A stretch of 64,000 nt of DNA from Burkholderia sp. Bp9142 (GCF_003853415.1 NZ_QTPP01000015.1:62001-126000), one strand, 5' to 3'. Shown: positions 52,869-61,741, counted from the first letter of the stretch. Numbers and translations are program-made. The notes: generated by a model not told the origin, from the letters alone.

Positions 52869-52881
52869 ATACGAATCGTAT
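52869..52881. promoter_or_regulatory. Palindrome ATACGAATCGTAT
   Basis: ATACGAATCGTAT (13 bp, symmetrical around the central base), within AAACGATACGAATCGTATAC. It shares the ATACGA core with the sites at 44952 and 47497 and lies between two divergent operons. Confidence 0.5.
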
Positions 52882-52941
52882 ACTAAAGTTTTGCATCATC
52901 GACTTCGAAGTCCGCCGGGAAATACCCTAGCTTTTATGTCA

Positions 52942-52971
52942 TTGACAAAACGATACGTTCAGTTTCATTAT
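52942..52971 (+). promoter_or_regulatory. Sigma70-like promoter for the FAH-monooxygenase operon
   Basis: TTGACA (52942-52947), 18 bases, CATTAT (52966-52971). The spacer starts AAACGATACGTTC, similar to the operator-bearing promoter at 47583. It stands 35 bases before the FAH gene start, close enough to act on it directly. Confidence 0.55.
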
Positions 52972-53005
52972 GGCTCATCTCAATTTCTTCACAGGGAGAC
53001 GGCAT

Positions 53006-54004
53006 ATGAAGCTGGGGCGATTTGTAGTCGAAGGTCTGGACGGGCCGGTTCACCGCATCTGTCTGGTGCAGCCGGAGCAGGGGCGCGTCATCGATCTGCG
53101 TGCGGCAGAAGCGCTGCGGCTGCAGGCGCAAGGAGCAACCCGCGACGCCGCGCTGCGTTACGCATCCGTCGTGTTCCCGGAAAGCATGTCGGCCGCCATC
53201 GCGCTCGGGCAGCGTTTTCTCGACACCGCGACCGAAGCAGCCGCGAAATACGGCGACGACGCGTCGCGTGCGATCGACGGGCTGCAGTGGGGCGCTGCCT
53301 GCGATCCGTCCGTGGTGCGCGACGGGCTCACTTTCACCAAGCATATCCGCCAGTTCCATGAGCGGATGAACATCAGCCCGACGCCGGCCCTGCTCGAAGT
53401 GCCGGGCTACTTCAAGGGCTCGCCGTGGACGGTGATCGGGCACGAAGCCGAGGTGTCCTGGCCCGCGCGCTCCGAGCGTCTGGACTATGAGTTAGAGCTC
53501 GGCTGGGTCGTGGGCCGGCAGGCGCACAACATCACGCCTGAGGTCGCGCGTTCGTATTTGTTCGGTGTGACGATTTTCAACGACTTCAGCGCGCGCGATC
53601 TGCAGGGCAACGAGTTCGCAATCGGCATGGGGCCGACGAAGAGCAAGGACTTTGCATACGGCATCGGTCCGTGGATCACCACGATCGACGAGTTCGAGCG
53701 GCTCGATAACATCCGGATGTCGGTGCGCGTGAACGGCGAGACGTGGGGCGAGGGCGATACGTCGGAAATGCTTTGGACGCCCGAAGAGCTCATCGCTTAC
53801 GTGTCGCTCGGCGACTACGCGCAACCAGGCGACGTGATCGGCTCGGGCACGATGGGCAACGGTTCGGCGCTCGAGCTCGGACGCAGCGTGAAACCGGGCG
53901 ACGTGATCGAGCTCGACGTGAAGGGCGTGGGCGTGCTGCGCAATCGCATCGCGCGGCAACCGCAGGAAACCTGGTGGCCGCAGCGGCGCGCGCCTTTCAT
54001 GTAA
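53006..54004 (+). CDS. Fumarylacetoacetate-hydrolase-family protein (2)
   Basis: 332 residues from ATG 53006 behind AGGGAGA. Metal ligands Glu162 and Glu164 (YELELGWVVG) and Asp193 (FNDFSARD), then TKSKDFAYGIGPWITTIDE and GSGTMGNGSALELG. The family hydrolyses acylpyruvates or tautomerises and decarboxylates ring-cleavage products. It differs from the copy at 48501 in length distribution and N-terminus, so the two probably act on different intermediates. First gene of the operon with FAD monooxygenase, VOC dioxygenase and Rieske genes. Confidence 0.9.
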   Translation: MKLGRFVVEGLDGPVHRICLVQPEQGRVIDLRAAEALRLQAQGATRDAALRYASVVFPESMSAAIALGQRFLDTATEAAAKYGDDASRAIDGLQWGAACDPSVVRDGLTFTKHIRQFHERMNISPTPALLEVPGYFKGSPWTVIGHEAEVSWPARSERLDYELELGWVVGRQAHNITPEVARSYLFGVTIFNDFSARDLQGNEFAIGMGPTKSKDFAYGIGPWITTIDEFERLDNIRMSVRVNGETWGEGDTSEMLWTPEELIAYVSLGDYAQPGDVIGSGTMGNGSALELGRSVKPGDVIELDVKGVGVLRNRIARQPQETWWPQRRAPFM

Positions 54005-54146
54005 AACGGGTTTTGCGCGCACAGGCTTCGTCACGGTACGAGCCTACAATCGCCGGGGGACAAGCCGGATCAGCCGGGGCGTCCATCGGTTTCACTGACG
54101 ACCCGAAAAAACTATCCGCCATCAGAGTGGAGAAAGGAGACAGGCA

Positions 54147-55256
54147 ATGAAGGTCAAACGTGTGCTGATCGTTGGCACCGGAATTGGTGGCGCCACGGCC
54201 GCCGTTACCCTGGCCAGGCAAGGATTCGACGTTCACTGCATCGACATCAAGCCGGAGAGACCGACGGCAGGGGCGGGCATCTGTCTGCTCCACAACACGA
54301 TGCGCGCGCTCGAGACGCTTGGCCTTGCCGATGCCTGTCGCGAGAGCGGGATGGCGTTCGCCGTCTTTCGGGAATTCGACGCGTCGGGCGAACTGCAGCA
54401 TGTCCATCCCGCACCGCCGAGCTGTGGGATCCGCAGGCCAGAACTCGCTCGTATCCTCGAGACGGCAGCGCAGGACAGCGGCGCGGTGCTGGAAAAGGGC
54501 GTGACGGTCCAGGACCTGACGGACCGCGGGGATCGCGTCGACGTGCAGTTCTCGGATGGCCGACTGGCATCGTACGACCTGGTGATCGCGGCGGACGGCG
54601 TGTATTCGGGGCTGCGCAAGCGAGTCTTCGGTGCCGACTACGAGCCGCGGTTCGCCGGCCAGAGCGTCTGGCGATTCAACGCTCCGCGTCCCGAACAGGC
54701 CGACGGTTTCTGTCTGTATCGAACGCCGACCGGCAAGGTCCTAGGGATTTTCCCGACCTCGCGCGAGAACTGCTACATGTTCTACCTCGAAAGCAGCCGC
54801 GAACCGCTGCGCATCGCGCCGGAACATTCGCATGTGCTCATCCGCGAGCGGCTGGCCGAGTTCGACGCGCCGGCCATTCGCGACGCGCTCGACCTGATCA
54901 CTGAATCGTCCCAGGTGATTTTCCGTCCGCTGGACATCACGCTGGTACCCACGCCGTGGCATCGCGGGCGCGTGGTGTTGCTGGGCGATGCCGCGCACGC
55001 GCCGACACCGCAGATGACCTCGGGCGCGGGCATGGCGGTCGAGGATGCCGTGGTGCTGGCGGAGTGCCTCGCCGGCAGCGCGTCGGCCGGGGAAGCGCTC
55101 ACTGGCTACGACCAGCGTCGCTTCGAGCGGGTGAAGCGGATCTACGACGCTTCGCTGCAGCTCTGCCTGAACGAACAGGAGGATTCGATCGGCAACAAGG
55201 ACCAGTCGGCCGCCTTGCTGCTGGAGACGTACCGGTATCTCGGCCAGCCCATCTAG
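54147..55256 (+). CDS. FAD-dependent aromatic monooxygenase, UbiH/PHBH group
   Basis: 369 residues from ATG 54147 behind AAAGGAG. FAD site VLIVGTGIGGATAAVTLARQG (residues 7-27), the DG motif AADGVYSGLRK, and GDAAHAPTPQMTSGAGMAVEDAV. Class A flavoprotein hydroxylases use NAD(P)H and O2 to hydroxylate phenolic acids ortho to the hydroxyl, making catechol-like substrates for ring cleavage. Genes for a VOC extradiol-type enzyme follow. Salicylate-like or hydroxybenzoate-like substrates are plausible but unproven. Confidence 0.9.
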   Translation: MKVKRVLIVGTGIGGATAAVTLARQGFDVHCIDIKPERPTAGAGICLLHNTMRALETLGLADACRESGMAFAVFREFDASGELQHVHPAPPSCGIRRPELARILETAAQDSGAVLEKGVTVQDLTDRGDRVDVQFSDGRLASYDLVIAADGVYSGLRKRVFGADYEPRFAGQSVWRFNAPRPEQADGFCLYRTPTGKVLGIFPTSRENCYMFYLESSREPLRIAPEHSHVLIRERLAEFDAPAIRDALDLITESSQVIFRPLDITLVPTPWHRGRVVLLGDAAHAPTPQMTSGAGMAVEDAVVLAECLAGSASAGEALTGYDQRRFERVKRIYDASLQLCLNEQEDSIGNKDQSAALLLETYRYLGQPI

Positions 55257-55383
55257 GCACGATGCGACACAAGCTTTCCGGTCCATGCGGTCGTCATGTG
55301 CCGGCGCTTGGCGCCCGAACGTTTTTACGATGCGACGGTAACCAACAAGTCTCACGTGGTGAGACGGTTTCATCAACTGGACG

Positions 55384-56340
55384 ATGACAATGAAAATCCT
55401 CGGACCTGACACACTCGTCTTCGGTGTCGAAGACGTCGAAAGCTGCACGCAGTTTCTTCTCGACTACGGTCTCACGCGACAGGGCGAAGACAGATTCGAA
55501 GCCCTGGACGGAACCGGGGTCGTCATACGCCCCAAGGACGATCCGTCGCTGCCGGCGTGGCCGTTTGCGACGGCCAATCAGCTGCGCAAGACCATCTACG
55601 GCGTGGCAGACCAGGCGACGCTCGACGAGATCGCCCGCGAACTCGAAAAGGACCGCGAGGTGACGTTGCTGCCCGATGGTTCGATCGAATCGGTTGACGA
55701 TGTGGGGTTCGTGCTCGGCTTTCAGGTCACCGTGCGCCGCGAATTGCAGCTTCCGGCCGAGCCGGTGAACGCGCCGGGCGATGGCCGTCGCGGGGTCAAC
55801 GTGACGGGTGCGTTGACCGGCGAGAACGAGCCGCCGCCGCGCCCGAGGACGCTGTCGCACGTGGTGTATTTCGTGCCGGACACGGATAAGGCCGAAGCGT
55901 TCTACGTCAATCGGCTCAAATTCCGGCTGAGCGACAAGTTCATCGGCATGGGGCCGTTCCTGCGTCCCGCCGGAACGCTCGATCACCATACGCTTTTCCT
56001 GATCCAGACGCCGCCGTTCATGCAGGGTTGCGAGCACTTCACGTTTCACCTCGGTGGCCCAACGGAGGTGATGCGTGCCGGCAGCGCGTTCGCGGCGAAA
56101 GGCTATGAATCGTATTGGGGCCCGGGTCGTCATCAATTCGGCTCGAACTGGTTCTGGTATTTCAACTCGCCGTTTGGTTGCCACATCGAGTACGACGCGG
56201 ACATGGACCTGCACGACGATTCGTGGGTGCCGCGCATCGCGCCCGCGCATGCGGACCGCGCCCAGGAGTTCCTGCTCCAGTGGCGTGAAAAGTGGGCGCC
56301 GGGCGGCCCGCCGCCGTCGTCCGAACCGCTGCAGGCATGA
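55384..56340 (+). CDS. VOC-family type I extradiol ring-cleavage dioxygenase
   Basis: 318 residues, two VOC modules. The C-terminal module has the Fe(II) triad expected for type I extradiol enzymes: His159 (LSHVVYF), His218 (CEHFTFHLGG) and Glu269 (CHIEYDADMD), with spacings close to those of homoprotocatechuate 2,3-dioxygenase. The DHHTLFL segment (His201, His202) lies in the active site. Length is right for the BphC/HpcD group. It follows the FAD monooxygenase after 127 bases and its stop overlaps the Rieske start (ATGA). It would open the ring of a catechol-type product. Confidence 0.82.
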   Translation: MTMKILGPDTLVFGVEDVESCTQFLLDYGLTRQGEDRFEALDGTGVVIRPKDDPSLPAWPFATANQLRKTIYGVADQATLDEIARELEKDREVTLLPDGSIESVDDVGFVLGFQVTVRRELQLPAEPVNAPGDGRRGVNVTGALTGENEPPPRPRTLSHVVYFVPDTDKAEAFYVNRLKFRLSDKFIGMGPFLRPAGTLDHHTLFLIQTPPFMQGCEHFTFHLGGPTEVMRAGSAFAAKGYESYWGPGRHQFGSNWFWYFNSPFGCHIEYDADMDLHDDSWVPRIAPAHADRAQEFLLQWREKWAPGGPPPSSEPLQA

Positions 56341-56699
56341 CAGCCGATGCAGGCTCGTTGCGCTGGATGCGTCTTTGCGAATTGAGCGCGCTCCCGAACC
56401 CGGGGGCGCGCGGGTTCGATCTGCAGGGGCGCGGCGTCGACGATCTCTTCGTCGTTCGCCGGGACGGGTTGATTCGCGGTTACCGGAATTCGTGCCCGCA
56501 CTGGCTGGGCTCGACGCTTCCGTGGCGCAAGGATGCCTATCTCGATCGTTCGATGACGCACATTGTCTGTCACGGACACGGCGCGAAATTCACGCTCGAC
56601 GACGGTCTCTGCATCCTGGGCCCGTGTCTCGGGCAAAAACTCGAATCGGTTCCGCTGCGCATCGAGCATGACCAATATCTCAGCATCCTGTGGCGTTGA
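56337..56699 (+). CDS. Small Rieske 2Fe-2S protein (120 aa)
   Basis: 120 residues from ATG 56337, coupled to the VOC gene. Rieske ligands Cys53, His55, Cys78 and His81 (SCPHWLG, VCHGHGAKF). The lengthened loop between the two pairs and the C-terminal LGPCLGQKLESVPLRI resemble Rieske-type ferredoxins of the nitrite-reductase small-subunit group. There is no oxygenase domain. It may deliver electrons to one of the oxygenases, or keep the extradiol iron reduced, as XylT-type ferredoxins do. No reductase partner is adjacent. Confidence 0.85.
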   Translation: MTADAGSLRWMRLCELSALPNPGARGFDLQGRGVDDLFVVRRDGLIRGYRNSCPHWLGSTLPWRKDAYLDRSMTHIVCHGHGAKFTLDDGLCILGPCLGQKLESVPLRIEHDQYLSILWR

Positions 56700-56835
56700 A
56701 GCGATCGCGCGATTGATGCGCGCGCAAGTCCCGTATGCCGATGTTTCGATACGCCACCATGACAGGCGACAGGCGGGTTCGACGGCGCATGTTCAGCGGT
56801 GAGATCGGCCCGGGCGCCGGTGGAGCGAATCGCTT

Positions 56836-58038
56836 GTGAAAACGGGAGATGACCGGTTCGGTGCCGATGCGTCGATCGCATGCGTGCTCTGGGCGCTTTA
56901 CCTTTGCTGTTTCACCAGCCTGGCTTCGATGAGGATTTGCGACGCGATGCTGCCGTCGCTCGAAGCCCATTTCGCGGTTACCCCGCAACATGCCGCGCGG
57001 ACGATTTCCGTCTTCGCACTGACGTACGGTGCTTCCCAGTTGTTTTTCGGGCCGTTGGGCGATCGCATCGGCAAGATCAGGGTGGTCGGCATCTCTGCCG
57101 CAGTCAGCGCCCTCGGCAATCTTGCCGCATCGGCATCCGGCAACATCGATCAGCTCATTTTTGCGCGGGCCGTGGCAGGCGCCATGACGGCCGGCATTGT
57201 TCCGATGACGATGGCGTGGATCGGTGACAACGTTCGGTACGACCGCCGGCAGGAAGTACTCGCGAGGCTGCTCGGGGCGACGATATCGGGAACGATTTAC
57301 GGTCAATGGGCCGGTGGCCTGATTTCATCGCTGGCAGGGTGGCGAACCGCATTCGTAACGCTTGCCGTCGCGTTTGGCGCGGGCGGAATGCTGACGCTAG
57401 TGCGGGCGTCGCCTCATGCTGAATGCCGCGGGCCGGCGGAGTCGCAATTCTGGCGCGATGTGGTTTCCGTGTTGCGGACGCCATGGGCTCGCGTGGTGCT
57501 CGTGATCGCCATGTTCGAAGGCGCGCTGGCTTATGGAGCGCTCGCCTTTTTACCCATCCATTTTCACGACGAACTCGGCTTCCCGATGTCGGAAGCAGGG
57601 CTCGTGGTCGGCTTGTACGGGATAGGCGGTCTTTTTTATAGCCGTGCGGCAAGGATCCTGCGCCGGCATGCTGCGGAGGCCGGATTCGCGGCGATCGGCG
57701 GCGTGGTGCTGCTGGGCTCGTTTGGCCTGCTCGCTGGCCAGCACGAACGAAGCCTCAGCCTGCTCGCATGTTTCGGCGCCGGTTTCGGTTTCTATATCCT
57801 GCATAACACGCTTCAACTGAACGCCACGCAGATGAACCCGGCGTGCCGGGGCACGGCAGTCGCGCTGTTCTCTTGCTTCCTCTTTCTGGGGCAATCCATC
57901 GGCGTCCTGGCCGGTGCTGCAATCGTTCAACAGCGCTCGACGTCGGCTTTGTTGCTTGCAAGCGGGGCAGGGCTGCTAGCGACAGCTATAGTCTTTTCGC
58001 GTCTCCTGTTTCGCAGGGCAGGCAACGATGGCGGCTAA
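56836..58038 (+). CDS. MFS transporter, Bcr/YnfM-like
   Basis: 400 residues from GTG 56836. Twelve membrane segments with FGPLGDRIGKIRV in loop 2-3 and SQLFFGPLGD before it, as in arabinose-efflux/YnfM permeases. Last gene of the ring-cleavage operon, 136 bases after the Rieske gene. It may import the substrate or remove a toxic product. Confidence 0.85.
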   Translation: MKTGDDRFGADASIACVLWALYLCCFTSLASMRICDAMLPSLEAHFAVTPQHAARTISVFALTYGASQLFFGPLGDRIGKIRVVGISAAVSALGNLAASASGNIDQLIFARAVAGAMTAGIVPMTMAWIGDNVRYDRRQEVLARLLGATISGTIYGQWAGGLISSLAGWRTAFVTLAVAFGAGGMLTLVRASPHAECRGPAESQFWRDVVSVLRTPWARVVLVIAMFEGALAYGALAFLPIHFHDELGFPMSEAGLVVGLYGIGGLFYSRAARILRRHAAEAGFAAIGGVVLLGSFGLLAGQHERSLSLLACFGAGFGFYILHNTLQLNATQMNPACRGTAVALFSCFLFLGQSIGVLAGAAIVQQRSTSALLLASGAGLLATAIVFSRLLFRRAGNDGG

Positions 58039-58404
58039 TCGGCCCAGCGGGAAAGGAATTCGACATGTTGCGTGTTTTTGAAAGTCAATGGTCTGATTTC
58101 GGGGCGTGCACGGTTGACGATGAAACGGGGACGCGTTTGCGGCGGATCGCCGAGTCATTCGCACTGGCGAGTTCCGTTCACACGTGCGTCGCAATGGACC
58201 CGTCGCTGAGCCGTGTTCGACGAGGCAATCCTGTCCAGCGGCGGTGAGGTGTCCCACCGGATGTGATGTACCGCATCGTCGGCACAACGTCGAGGCTGCC
58301 AACGAGTGGGTGACGACGCGGATCTGGCCGCGTTGCGCGGCTCGGCTGGAACGGTCCGGGATGTGCACGGCTGCCCAGGAGGAGTCACCTGCCCGGCGCG
58401 ACCG
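58039..58404. other. Intergenic region with a possible short gene
   Basis: 366 bases. A 60-codon frame at 58065-58247 has a weak AAAGGA site (MLRVFESQWSDFGACTVDD) but shows no family. The rest, 58248-58404, contains nothing recognisable. It separates two convergent gene groups. Confidence 0.4.
58065..58247 (+). CDS. Possible small hypothetical protein (60 aa)
   Basis: Starts with ATG 58065 behind AAAGGA, 26 bases after the MFS stop. Sequence begins MLRVFESQWSDFGACTVDDE and ends with a basic segment (VRRGNPVQRR). No domain recognised. It could be the remnant of a longer gene or chance. Confidence 0.25.
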   Translation: MLRVFESQWSDFGACTVDDETGTRLRRIAESFALASSVHTCVAMDPSLSRVRRGNPVQRR

Positions 58405-59142
58405 TCAGCTCATGTACCAGCCGCCGTTGACGTTGATGGTCTGGCCGGTGATGTAGCCATTTGCGGCCAGCATGACGACGACCGATGCGACCTCGCCTGT
58501 GTGGCCGAAGCGGCCGACCGGAATCAACGTCGGCGTGATGGACGGATTGCCTTTCAGCATCTCCGTTTCAATCAGCGCCGGAGCGATCGCGTTCGACGTG
58601 ACACCTTCCTTGGCGAGCGCGGCGGCGTAGTAGTGCGTCAACCCGATGAGTCCCGCCTTGCTCGCCGCATAGTGCGGACCGATGACGCCGCCGAGTTGCG
58701 CGGCGACCGACGACAACGTGATGATGCGCCCCCACTGCCGCTCGCGCATGCCGGGGAGTGCGGCCTGAATCGCGTGAAACGCCGAGCCGAGATTGACGCG
58801 GAGCGTTTCTTCCCAATCCGCCGTGGTGATCTGTTCGGACGTGCGCACAGGGTTGATGCCGGCGTTGTTGACGACGATACCGAGCGGACCGAGCCGGCTT
58901 TCGGTCTCTCGCACGAGTCTGTCGGCGACTTGTGGATCCGCGACATCGCCACCGAGTGCGACGGCCTGGCCGCCTTCCTGGCAAATGGTGTCGGCCACGG
59001 CGTCAGCACCGGCCTTGTCGCGGTGATAGCCGACCGCGACGCGGCATCCTGCCGCGGCCAACGCGAGCGCGATGTCGCGGCCGATGCCACGCGATGCGCC
59101 GGTGACCAGCGCGACCTTTCCGTTCAGATTGTCCATGTTCAT
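58405..59142 (-). CDS. Short-chain dehydrogenase/reductase (FabG-like)
   Basis: 245 residues from ATG 59142, which overlaps the MFS stop (ATGA); a second ATG at 59136 has GGAG seven bases ahead and may be the true start. Classical SDR motifs: LVTGASRGIGRD, VNNAGINP, SSVAAQLGG and the catalytic YAASK. C-terminus GQTINVNGGWYMS as in acetoacetyl-CoA or 3-oxoacyl reductases. Substrate unknown. It is coupled to the MFS gene and is probably controlled by the adjacent TetR. Confidence 0.92.
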   Translation of the reverse strand: MNMDNLNGKVALVTGASRGIGRDIALALAAAGCRVAVGYHRDKAGADAVADTICQEGGQAVALGGDVADPQVADRLVRETESRLGPLGIVVNNAGINPVRTSEQITTADWEETLRVNLGSAFHAIQAALPGMRERQWGRIITLSSVAAQLGGVIGPHYAASKAGLIGLTHYYAAALAKEGVTSNAIAPALIETEMLKGNPSITPTLIPVGRFGHTGEVASVVVMLAANGYITGQTINVNGGWYMS

Positions 59143-60365
59143 GCTCCACGGGGATGAGATTGCGCGGCTTGCCCGCGCAGGTTCAATGCGAGCACCACAC
59201 CTGCCGCGCCGACGAGCAGGAGCGCCAGCGCACAGACGCCATGCCATCCGGCGATGCTCCAGGCGGCCGAGCCGGCAAACGAGCCGACCGCTCCGCCGCC
59301 AAATGTCGAAACCATGTAGAGCGTATTGACGCGTGCGCGGATGTTGCCGCCCAGCGCGAAGATACGTGTCTGGTTGGCGATTTGCCCGCTTTGGAGGCCG
59401 AAGTCGAGCAGGTTGACTGTTACGACCAGTGCCGTGAGCGAGAAGGCGCCCGGCAGGCCCGCGAACACGAAGGCCGAGCCGACGGCCGCCAGCGAAACCA
59501 GATTGATGCGGAATACGCCCAGGCGGTCCGACAGCCGTCCCGCCATCGGTGCCAGGAGGGCGCCAGGCGCGCCATACAACCCGAACAAGCCGGCGGCGGC
59601 CGAGCCGAGGCGGAATTCCGGGCTCGCCAGGTGGAATGCCAGCGACGCCCAGAGTGCCGAGAATGCCGCGAACACGAGAAAGCCCAGCGCCATCAACAGG
59701 CGCAGCGGGCGGTTGCGCAGAAGAGGCGGCAGTGAGCGCAGCAGGTTCAGGTAGCCGGTATGTCGTGCCGTGTCTGCCCGGGCGGGAATCAGGCGCGGCA
59801 CGATGACCGCCAGTGAGCCGGTCAGGACGGCGGCCAGCAGGTAAGGCACACGCCATGATCCCGAAACCTGCGCGATGCTGCCCGAAACGGTGCGCGACAG
59901 CAGGATGCCCAGGATCAATCCCGTTTGCAGCGTGCCGATGATGCGCCCTCGATGTTCCGGTGCGGAAAAGCCGGAGACGACCGGGATCAGGATCTGTGGA
60001 ACCACGGTCGTTGCTGCCAGCAGCGTGCTTGCGGCGATGAGGAGCGGCATCGTCGGCGACAGCGCAGCCGCCAGCAGGAACAGCGCGGTCGCAATCGATA
60101 GGATCCGCACCAGTCGGCGTGCAGGAATGGTATCGGCGAGCGGCAGTACGAACAGGATGCCGAGCGCATAGCCGACTTGGGCGCCGACCGCGACGAGCCC
60201 CGAGACTTGCGCCGGCACCTTCATGTTGCGCGCGATCTCGTCGAGCAGGGGCTGGCACAGATACACGTTGCCGACCGCGACGCCGCTGGCGGCAGCCAAG
60301 GTTGCCAAGGCGCGACGTCCCATGCGCGGTGAGTGGTTTTCGTCGGAACCGTCCGCAACCGTCAT
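59139..60365 (-). CDS. MFS transporter
   Basis: 408 residues from ATG 60365 behind AAGGAT. Twelve membrane segments, with NVYLCQPLLDEIARNM and GLVAVGAQVGYALGILFVLPLADTIPARRLVR in the first half and GRLSDRLGVFRINL in the middle. YnfM/arabinose-efflux-like; with a divergent TetR gene this arrangement is typical for efflux of a toxic compound. The operators at 60414-60455 lie in its promoter region. Confidence 0.9.
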   Translation of the reverse strand: MTVADGSDENHSPRMGRRALATLAAASGVAVGNVYLCQPLLDEIARNMKVPAQVSGLVAVGAQVGYALGILFVLPLADTIPARRLVRILSIATALFLLAAALSPTMPLLIAASTLLAATTVVPQILIPVVSGFSAPEHRGRIIGTLQTGLILGILLSRTVSGSIAQVSGSWRVPYLLAAVLTGSLAVIVPRLIPARADTARHTGYLNLLRSLPPLLRNRPLRLLMALGFLVFAAFSALWASLAFHLASPEFRLGSAAAGLFGLYGAPGALLAPMAGRLSDRLGVFRINLVSLAAVGSAFVFAGLPGAFSLTALVVTVNLLDFGLQSGQIANQTRIFALGGNIRARVNTLYMVSTFGGGAVGSFAGSAAWSIAGWHGVCALALLLVGAAGVVLALNLRGQAAQSHPRGA

Positions 60366-60407
60366 AATCCTTCCCTTGTTTCTGAAATTCGCGCGCTTGC
60401 GCATAAC

Positions 60408-60455
60408 TTGCACTGCACTGTATAGTGCAATAATGCTCTGCACTGTACAGTGCAG
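60408..60455. promoter_or_regulatory. Divergent promoter with two palindromic TetR operators
   Basis: Operator 1, TGCACTGTATAGTGCA (60414-60429), fills the spacer of the plus-strand promoter TTGCAC (60408-60413) to TAATGC (60431-60436). Operator 2, CTGCACTGTACAGTGCAG (60438-60455), is a perfect 18-bp palindrome 16 bases before the TetR start. The centres are 25 bases apart. The shared core TGCACTGTAYAGTGCA identifies both as sites of one dimeric repressor, almost certainly the product of the gene at 60472. Confidence 0.88.
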
Positions 60456-60471
60456 TCAAGAGGAAGAATCG

Positions 60472-61167
60472 ATGGCGTCCCGAAAGAAATCTGCTGATCA
60501 GCCTGCAAAGATCGTATCGATATTCGAGGCCGTGGAGAGTCCCGGCGCGGCGCTTTCGAAGCGGGACGAGATTCTCGCGGCGGCCACCCGGCTGTTTCTA
60601 AGCCAGGGATACGAAAGTGTAAGCATGGATCTCGTCGCGCAGGAGGCCGGCGCGGCCAGACGCACGCTGTACAACCAGTTTCCCGCAGGCAAGGAGGAAC
60701 TGTTTCGCGCCGTCGTCGAGCGTGTCTGGAGTGCGTTCCCGGTGCTGGATATCGTGGCGGAGGCGGAAACACAGTCGGATCCGGACATCGGGCTCCGACG
60801 CATCGCCACGGCGGTTGCGTCGTTTTGGGAGCCGCCGTTGGCGATCGCGTTTCTGCGCATGGTCATCGCCGAAGGGCCGCGTTTTCCCGACCTGACCGAG
60901 AGCTTCTTCACGCACGGCAAAACGCCGGCGATGAGTGCCGTACGCGCCTATATCGAGAAGCAGGGCGAGCTCGGCGTGCTGAGCATCAGGGACGGGGAGC
61001 GGGCGGCGCGCCAGTTTCTCGGATTGATCGACGAACCACTGCTGTGGATCCGGGTGCTTGGCCGTGAAGAGAAGTTCACTCGCGCGGAGCGACAGGATGT
61101 GATCGACGAAGCCGTCGACATTTTTCTAGGCCACTATCGCGTCAAGCCAAAGGCAAGAAAGGCGTGA
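60472..61167 (+). CDS. TetR-family repressor of the divergent MFS-SDR operon
   Basis: 231 residues from ATG 60472, with AGAGGA ahead. Helix-turn-helix RDEILAAATRLFLSQGYESVSMDLVAQEAGAARRTLYNQFPAGKEELF and a helical inducer domain. N-terminal extension of about 30 residues before the HTH (MASRKKSADQPAKIVSIF). It is divergent from the MFS-SDR operon and flanked by matching palindromes, so it represses that operon and itself until an inducer, perhaps the exported compound, binds. Confidence 0.93.
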   Translation: MASRKKSADQPAKIVSIFEAVESPGAALSKRDEILAAATRLFLSQGYESVSMDLVAQEAGAARRTLYNQFPAGKEELFRAVVERVWSAFPVLDIVAEAETQSDPDIGLRRIATAVASFWEPPLAIAFLRMVIAEGPRFPDLTESFFTHGKTPAMSAVRAYIEKQGELGVLSIRDGERAARQFLGLIDEPLLWIRVLGREEKFTRAERQDVIDEAVDIFLGHYRVKPKARKA

Positions 61168-61272
61168 GAAATCGATTGCCCATGTCGCTGCCGACTATCG
61201 GCTCTGTTCCTGAAGAGAGGGCGGGCAGCGGGAGGGCGGCATTAAACCGGGCGTTTTCAATAGGGAGTACAG

Positions 61273-61563
61273 ATGAATCCGGTCACTGTTATTGCATTTC
61301 CGATCGCTCCTCCGGGAAAGGAAGATGAGCTTGCGGCCCAGTTTGAGCTGCTGGTCCCCGCTACTCGAGAGGAACCGGGTTGTCTTGCTTTTACGGTTCA
61401 TCGACATCCACAGATATCAAATCGATTCGCTGTATATGAGCAGTTTCGGGACCAGGCTGCATTTGATGCCCATCTGCGATATGGCCATACCCAAAAGTTT
61501 GTCGAATGGATCCAGGAAAGTGGCGCGGTGCTCCACTACGAGTTCTGGAACGAGATCCAGTGA
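61273..61563 (+). CDS. Antibiotic-biosynthesis-monooxygenase (ABM) domain protein
   Basis: 96 residues from ATG 61273, with GGGAG ahead. ABM/YgiN pattern: VIAFPIAPPGKEDELAAQFELLVPATREEPGCLAFTVHRH, FAVYEQFRDQAAFDAHLRYGHTQKF. These small dimeric proteins are cofactor-free quinol or anthrone monooxygenases. It may handle a quinol produced by the nearby quinone oxidoreductase. Cytosolic. Confidence 0.88.
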   Translation: MNPVTVIAFPIAPPGKEDELAAQFELLVPATREEPGCLAFTVHRHPQISNRFAVYEQFRDQAAFDAHLRYGHTQKFVEWIQESGAVLHYEFWNEIQ

Positions 61564-61741
61564 TTGCCGATTAGTAGGGTGAAATCTCGTTCACCGACAG
61601 CCCCGCGCGCGTTCTGCCTTATCCAGGTAGCGGACCTCGCCTTGCACGTTGAACGACCGGGAAGCAGTAATGTGCCGATTGTCGACGAGTTCGGTGCCGG
61701 ATGCGCTGCCTTGGCTTCGATAGCTCGCGGACGCGCAACCG

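Larger units (their letters stand above)
52671..53005. other. Divergent control region with operator-like sites
   Basis: 335 bases between the MFS gene and the FAH gene. It contains a near-palindrome at 52869-52881 and a sigma70-like promoter at 52942-52971. No gene supported. Confidence 0.55.

Noticed and set aside
58405..60459. Single 684-codon protein joining MFS-region frame and SDR
   Set aside because: Its first part is an out-of-frame reading of the MFS gene; the real arrangement is two overlapping genes joined by ATGA at 59139-59142.
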